In this document: positions 60,614 through 64,000 of the stretch, in pieces | Position numbering within the stretch: position 1 is the stretch's first letter | Layout: each line of letters opens with the position of its first letter | NCBI GenBank assembly: GCA_024232355.1 | Contig: JAAEPW010000416.1 | Coordinates: forward strand, 23,374 to 87,373 | DNA length: 64,000 bases | From: Chloroflexota bacterium | GTDB lineage: Bacteria > Chloroflexota > Anaerolineae > B4-G1 | Direction: 5' to 3' | Position numbers and translations under genes: made by a program | Notes under the pieces: model-generated | Database searches by the model: none | What the model was told of the DNA's origin: nothing | What the model saw: only the letters and a program-made list of their open reading frames with translations

Positions 60614-63600
60614 TCAATCGCTCATCAGTACCAACGGCAGGAAAATGAACACATCTTTTGCTTCCTCCACGGCGATGGTCACGGTGGCAACGTTCGAGTC
60701 GTCGGTCCCGTCATTGGCGTGGTAGGTAAAGCTAACGATGCCGCTGAAACCGACGGTCGGCGTGTAGATAAAGGAGCCGTCGGTGCTCAGGCTCAACGAG
60801 CCGCTGACCGGACCGGTATCCCACACCGCTGTGAGCGGGTCGCTGTCGGCGTCGGTGTCGTTGAGCAACACGCCCGGCACGGGTACCGTCAGCGTCGTGT
60901 TCACAGTAGTGGTGTAGTTATCGTCTGCAGCCACGGGCGGGTCGTTGAGGCAGTTCACCGTGATGGTGACAGTAGCCACGTTGGAATCGAGGCTCTCGTC
61001 GTTGGCGTGGTACGTAAAGCTGTCCTCGCCGCAAAAGTCGGCCTCGGGCCGGTAGACGAAACCGCCTTTCCAGCCCGGCTCGTAACGGGTGTACTTGAGA
61101 TCGCCGTTGCTAGAGTCATAGTAGCTGATGGCCGGTTTGCCATCTACCTCCGCCAGCGAGGAGTAGCTCGCGGTCCCATCCGTATCCACCGCGACGGGCA
61201 TTTCCCAACTGCTCCCATCGGCATCCGCTGCCTGCATATACTTGAGGTCGCCGTTGCCATAGTCATAGTAGTTGATGGTCGGTTTGCCGTCCACCACCGC
61301 CAGAGAGGAGGCATAGGATGTCAAATTTCCTATATCCAATAGGGTGAACATTTCCCAACTATTTCCATCGGCATCCGCAGCTTGCACGTACATCAGGCTG
61401 GCTGGCTGGGCTATGAAGGCGATGGCGGGCTTGCCGTTGATCACCGCCAGTGTAGAGATTGCCCCATCGGCCGTGAATACGGTGGTTAGCGTGATCCAAC
61501 TGCTCCCATCAACGTCCGCGGCCCGCGCGTAATTGAGAGTGCCGCCAGTCGCATCGAAATAGCTGATGGCTGGTTTGCCGTTGACCACCGCCAGTGAGTT
61601 GTACTGCCCCACAGTTCCATCGCTATCCACCAGCACCGGTGTGCCCCAGGAACTTCCGTCGGCGTCCGTTGCATGCACGTACTTGAGGTCAGAGTTGGTT
61701 CCGTCATAGTAGCTGATGGCCGGTTTGCCGTTGACCACCACCAGCGAGGTGTAGTAAGGGCCTACTTTCCCATCCGTATCCACCACGATCGGTGTGCCCC
61801 AGGAGCTCCCATCGGCGTCTGTGGCCTGTACATACTTGAGGTCTTGGTTTGTCCAGTCATAGTAGCTGATGGCCGGTTTGCCGTTGACCATCGCCAGCGA
61901 GTTGGACTGGCCCACAAAGTCGGCCGCATCCACCGTGACCGGTGTTCCCCAGGTTGTCCCTCTGGCATCCATCGCCTGCACGTATTCCAAGCGCCCATTG
62001 GTGAAATCCATATAACTGATAGCCGGTTTGCCATTGATTATGACCAACGAGGTGTACCGGCCCACGTCCCCGGCCGTCTCCGGTGTGTTCATCGCCCAAC
62101 TGACGATGGTTGGTGTGAGCGTACCGTGGGCGGGCAGGGTATCGGTGATAGCGATCAACGAGTCGCCGTTGGCGTCGCTATCGTTAAGCAGCACGCCGGG
62201 CACGCTCACGGTGAGCACTGCGTTCTCGGCCACGGCGAAGGTGTCGTCGTCTGCCACGGGCGCGATGTTGCCGCCGCTCACGGTGACGTTGACGGTGGCC
62301 GTATCCGTGCCGCCGTTACCGTCCGAGACGGTGTAGGTAAAGGTCTCGGCGCCAAAGAAATTGGCGGCTGGCGTGTAGGTGATGACCGTGCCACCGTTGA
62401 CCACCGCGCCGCCGCTGTCGGGCGTGCCGACGGCGGAGATGGTCAGCGTATCGCCATCTATGTCCACGTCACCGTCCAACACGTCGAGCGGGTTGTCGAT
62501 GCTGTCCTCGTCCACGTTGAACGTGTCGTCGTCGGCCACGGGCGGGTCGTTGACGTTGTCCACGGTGACGGTGACAGTGGCGGTGTCATAGCCGCCGTTG
62601 CCGTCGCCGGCGGTGTAGGTAAGGGCCTCGGCGCCGACGTAGTTGGCGGGGGGCGTGTAGGTGACGACCGTGCCGCCGTTGACCACCGTGCCGCCGCTGT
62701 CGGGCGCGCCGACGGCGGAGATGGTCAGCGTGTCGCCTTCCACGTCCGTGTCGCCGTCCAACACGTCCAGTGGATTGTCGACGCTGTCCTCGTCCACGTT
62801 GAACGTGTCGTCGTCGGCCACGGGCGGGTCGTTGACGTTGTCCACCGTGACGGTGACGATGGCGGTATCATAGCCGCCGTTGCCGTCGCTTACGGTGTAG
62901 GTAAAGACCTCGTCGCCGACGTAGTCTGCCAGGGGCGTGTAGGTGACCACTGTACTGCCGTTGACCACCGCGCCGCCGCTGTCGGGCGTGCCGACGGCAG
63001 AGACAGTCAGCGCGCCGCCGTCAATGTCCGTGTCGCCATCCAACACGTCGAGCGGATTGTCGCTGCTGTCCTCGTCCACGCTAAAGACGTCGTCGTCGGC
63101 CACGGGCGGGTCGTTGACGTTATCCACGGTAACGGTGACGGAGGCGGTATCGTAGCCGACGCCGTCACTGACAGTGTACGTAAAGACCTCGTCCCCGACA
63201 AAGCCTGCCAGGGGCGTGTAGGTGATGACCGTGCTGCCGTTGACCACCGCGCCGCCATTGTCGAGCGCGCCGATGGCCGTGATGGTCAGCGGGTCGCCGT
63301 TGGCGTCCGTGTCCCCGTCCAACACGTCGAGCGGATTGAGGCTGCTGTCCTCATCCACGCCAAAGGTATCGTCATCGGCCACGGGAGCGGCTTCCAGCAC
63401 CTCTACGCTCGCGTCGTCGCTGTTGTTATTCGCGTTGCTGTCCGGCGTCGTCGTGGTGATCGTCGCCGTGTTGGTAAACGGGCCTGCAGACAAGCCATAG
63501 CTCAACACACCGCTGATGGTGATCACGCCGCCCGCGCCGGGCGCGAGGTCGTCCACGTCCCAGGCATAGCGCGTGCCGCCGCGCAGCGTGATGCTCGCGC

Positions 63601-64000
63601 CAACGCTGCTGACGCTCGTGCCCGTTACACTGACGGGGATGGTGTCGGTGATGACCACGCCCGTGGCGGTACTCCCGCCTGTGTTGGAAAAGGCGAGCGT
63701 GTAGGTGATGGTATCGCCGGGCAGGGCGGTGACCGGTGTTGCGACTTTGGTTATCGCCAAATCCGGCCACGCCTCGTTCAGATAGACCACGTTCTGTTGG
63801 CACTGGTTCCCGACAGCGAGATCGAGGTCGCCATCCCCGTCCACGTCGCCCAGGGCCACACTACGCGTCCAATCACTGCCCGTGCCAAAGTTGTAGGAGG
63901 TGGTGTCGAACGTGCCATCGCCATCGTTCAGATAGACCACGTTCTGTCCGCCCGCGTTCCCGACAGCGAGGTCGAGGTCGCCATCCCCGTCCACGTCGCC
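60614..64000 (-). CDS. Giant secreted repeat protein, C-terminal part (5' end outside window)
   Basis: The frame is open to the right edge, so at least 1,128 residues are seen and the N-terminus is missing. In reading order: FG-GAP/VCBS-type calcium-site repeats (DGDGDLDLAVGN, DVDGDGDLDLAVGN); a DUF11 domain (PGDTITYTLAFSNTGGSTAT); five cadherin/Ig-like units of about 94 residues starting APVADDDTFGVDEDS and NDPPVADDDTFNVDEDS; about seven 49-50-residue units with NGKPAISYYD and DADGSSWGTP; two more cadherin-like units; and the end VFIFLPLVLMSD. A calcium-stabilised surface or matrix protein is likely. No catalytic motif recognised. Confidence 0.85.
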   Translation of the reverse strand, partial: GDVDGDGDLDLAVGNAGGQNVVYLNDGDGTFDTTSYNFGTGSDWTRSVALGDVDGDGDLDLAVGNQCQQNVVYLNEAWPDLAITKVATPVTALPGDTITYTLAFSNTGGSTATGVVITDTIPVSVTGTSVSSVGASITLRGGTRYAWDVDDLAPGAGGVITISGVLSYGLSAGPFTNTATITTTTPDSNANNNSDDASVEVLEAAPVADDDTFGVDEDSSLNPLDVLDGDTDANGDPLTITAIGALDNGGAVVNGSTVITYTPLAGFVGDEVFTYTVSDGVGYDTASVTVTVDNVNDPPVADDDVFSVDEDSSDNPLDVLDGDTDIDGGALTVSAVGTPDSGGAVVNGSTVVTYTPLADYVGDEVFTYTVSDGNGGYDTAIVTVTVDNVNDPPVADDDTFNVDEDSVDNPLDVLDGDTDVEGDTLTISAVGAPDSGGTVVNGGTVVTYTPPANYVGAEALTYTAGDGNGGYDTATVTVTVDNVNDPPVADDDTFNVDEDSIDNPLDVLDGDVDIDGDTLTISAVGTPDSGGAVVNGGTVITYTPAANFFGAETFTYTVSDGNGGTDTATVNVTVSGGNIAPVADDDTFAVAENAVLTVSVPGVLLNDSDANGDSLIAITDTLPAHGTLTPTIVSWAMNTPETAGDVGRYTSLVIINGKPAISYMDFTNGRLEYVQAMDARGTTWGTPVTVDAADFVGQSNSLAMVNGKPAISYYDWTNQDLKYVQATDADGSSWGTPIVVDTDGKVGPYYTSLVVVNGKPAISYYDGTNSDLKYVHATDADGSSWGTPVLVDSDGTVGQYNSLAVVNGKPAISYFDATGGTLNYARAADVDGSSWITLTTVFTADGAISTLAVINGKPAIAFIAQPASLMYVQAADADGNSWEMFTLLDIGNLTSYASSLAVVDGKPTINYYDYGNGDLKYMQAADADGSSWEMPVAVDTDGTASYSSLAEVDGKPAISYYDSSNGDLKYTRYEPGWKGGFVYRPEADFCGEDSFTYHANDESLDSNVATVTITVNCLNDPPVAADDNYTTTVNTTLTVPVPGVLLNDTDADSDPLTAVWDTGPVSGSLSLSTDGSFIYTPTVGFSGIVSFTYHANDGTDDSNVATVTIAVEEAKDVFIFLPLVLMSD
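61090..62060 (-). repeat. Tandem 147-150-bp repeats encoding NGKPAISYYD units
   Basis: GATGGCCGGTTTGCCGTTGA-type segments recur about every 147-150 bases (near 61128, 61275, 61425, 61567, 61717, 61867 and 62016). Each encodes a unit with NGKPAISYYD, a K-Y-V-Q/H-A strand, DADGSSW and a VDTDG-like turn. The unit resembles a beta-propeller blade; about seven blades would close one propeller. Confidence 0.7.
62270..63400 (-). repeat. Tandem 279-282-bp repeats encoding cadherin-like units
   Basis: Equivalent positions fall at 62379, 62661, 62943 and 63222, giving spacings of 282, 282 and 279 bases. The units share segments such as GACGTTGTCCACGGTGACGG and encode about 94 residues each. The high DNA-level identity points to recent duplication and makes the region prone to misassembly. 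Confidence 0.8.

Noticed and set aside
61090..63400. Repeat blocks considered as a CRISPR array
   Set aside because: Units are 147-282 bases, continuous and coding, with no spacers and no cas genes.
1..64000. tRNA, rRNA or tmRNA genes
   Set aside because: No segment with a T-loop GTTCRA and matching acceptor stem was found in the intergenic spaces, all of which were read.

Overview
The window comes from a bacterium that is most likely an uncultured Chloroflexota, probably Anaerolineae-like. This is inferred from several signals: frequent GTG and TTG starts, a large insertion in RpoB, zinc-binding (C+) forms of S4, S14, L24 and L36, and very large secreted proteins ending in a hydrophobic 'LPLVL' tail. 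No rRNA, tRNA or CRISPR array was seen.

Positions 1-24.2 kb form one long, all-forward housekeeping block. It holds the 3' end of rpoB, then rpsL-rpsG-fusA-tuf, the S10/spc/alpha ribosomal protein genes with secY-adk-map, and rpoA-rplQ-truA-rplM-rpsI. It closes at a strong intrinsic terminator. Three departures from the usual order stand out: rpoC does not follow rpoB, infA is missing between map and rpmJ, and the EF-Tu has a divergent switch I. A clear promoter and two leader hairpins sit between rpoB and rpsL, and another hairpin leader precedes rplC.

Positions 24.2-46.5 kb are an accessory region, visibly richer in G+C. A MazG/methylase fusion is followed by a lipoprotein with a glycoside-hydrolase-like domain, a DinB/MDMPI-type protein, a Tat-exported DUF362 protein, a flavin reductase and a nitrilase. 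Next comes a Ycf46-like AAA ATPase. A reverse-strand pair follows: an ECF sigma factor and a membrane anti-sigma factor whose outer domain is a paralogue of the GH-like lipoprotein. After this come a HEAT/WD40 protein, a 1,819-residue secreted protein, and a tight operon of GrpE-like, small unknown, Hsp70-like, DUF1257, DUF2997 and radical-SAM activase genes. The AAA protein and this operon look like parts of one uncharacterised chaperone/radical-SAM system.

Positions 46.5-64 kb carry mostly reverse-strand genes: two lipoproteins, a 6PGDH-like oxidoreductase, cysteine synthase, DUF2284, GrpB, a D-threonine aldolase/D-serine dehydratase-type enzyme and an iron-sulfur L-serine dehydratase. The last overlaps a 1,257-residue helicase-like protein with degenerate ATPase motifs and no second RecA domain. 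An FHA protein and a conserved unknown are on the forward strand. The window ends inside a repeat-rich secreted protein. Many intergenic spaces hold small palindromic repeats, including two MITE-like elements flanked by perfect direct repeats.
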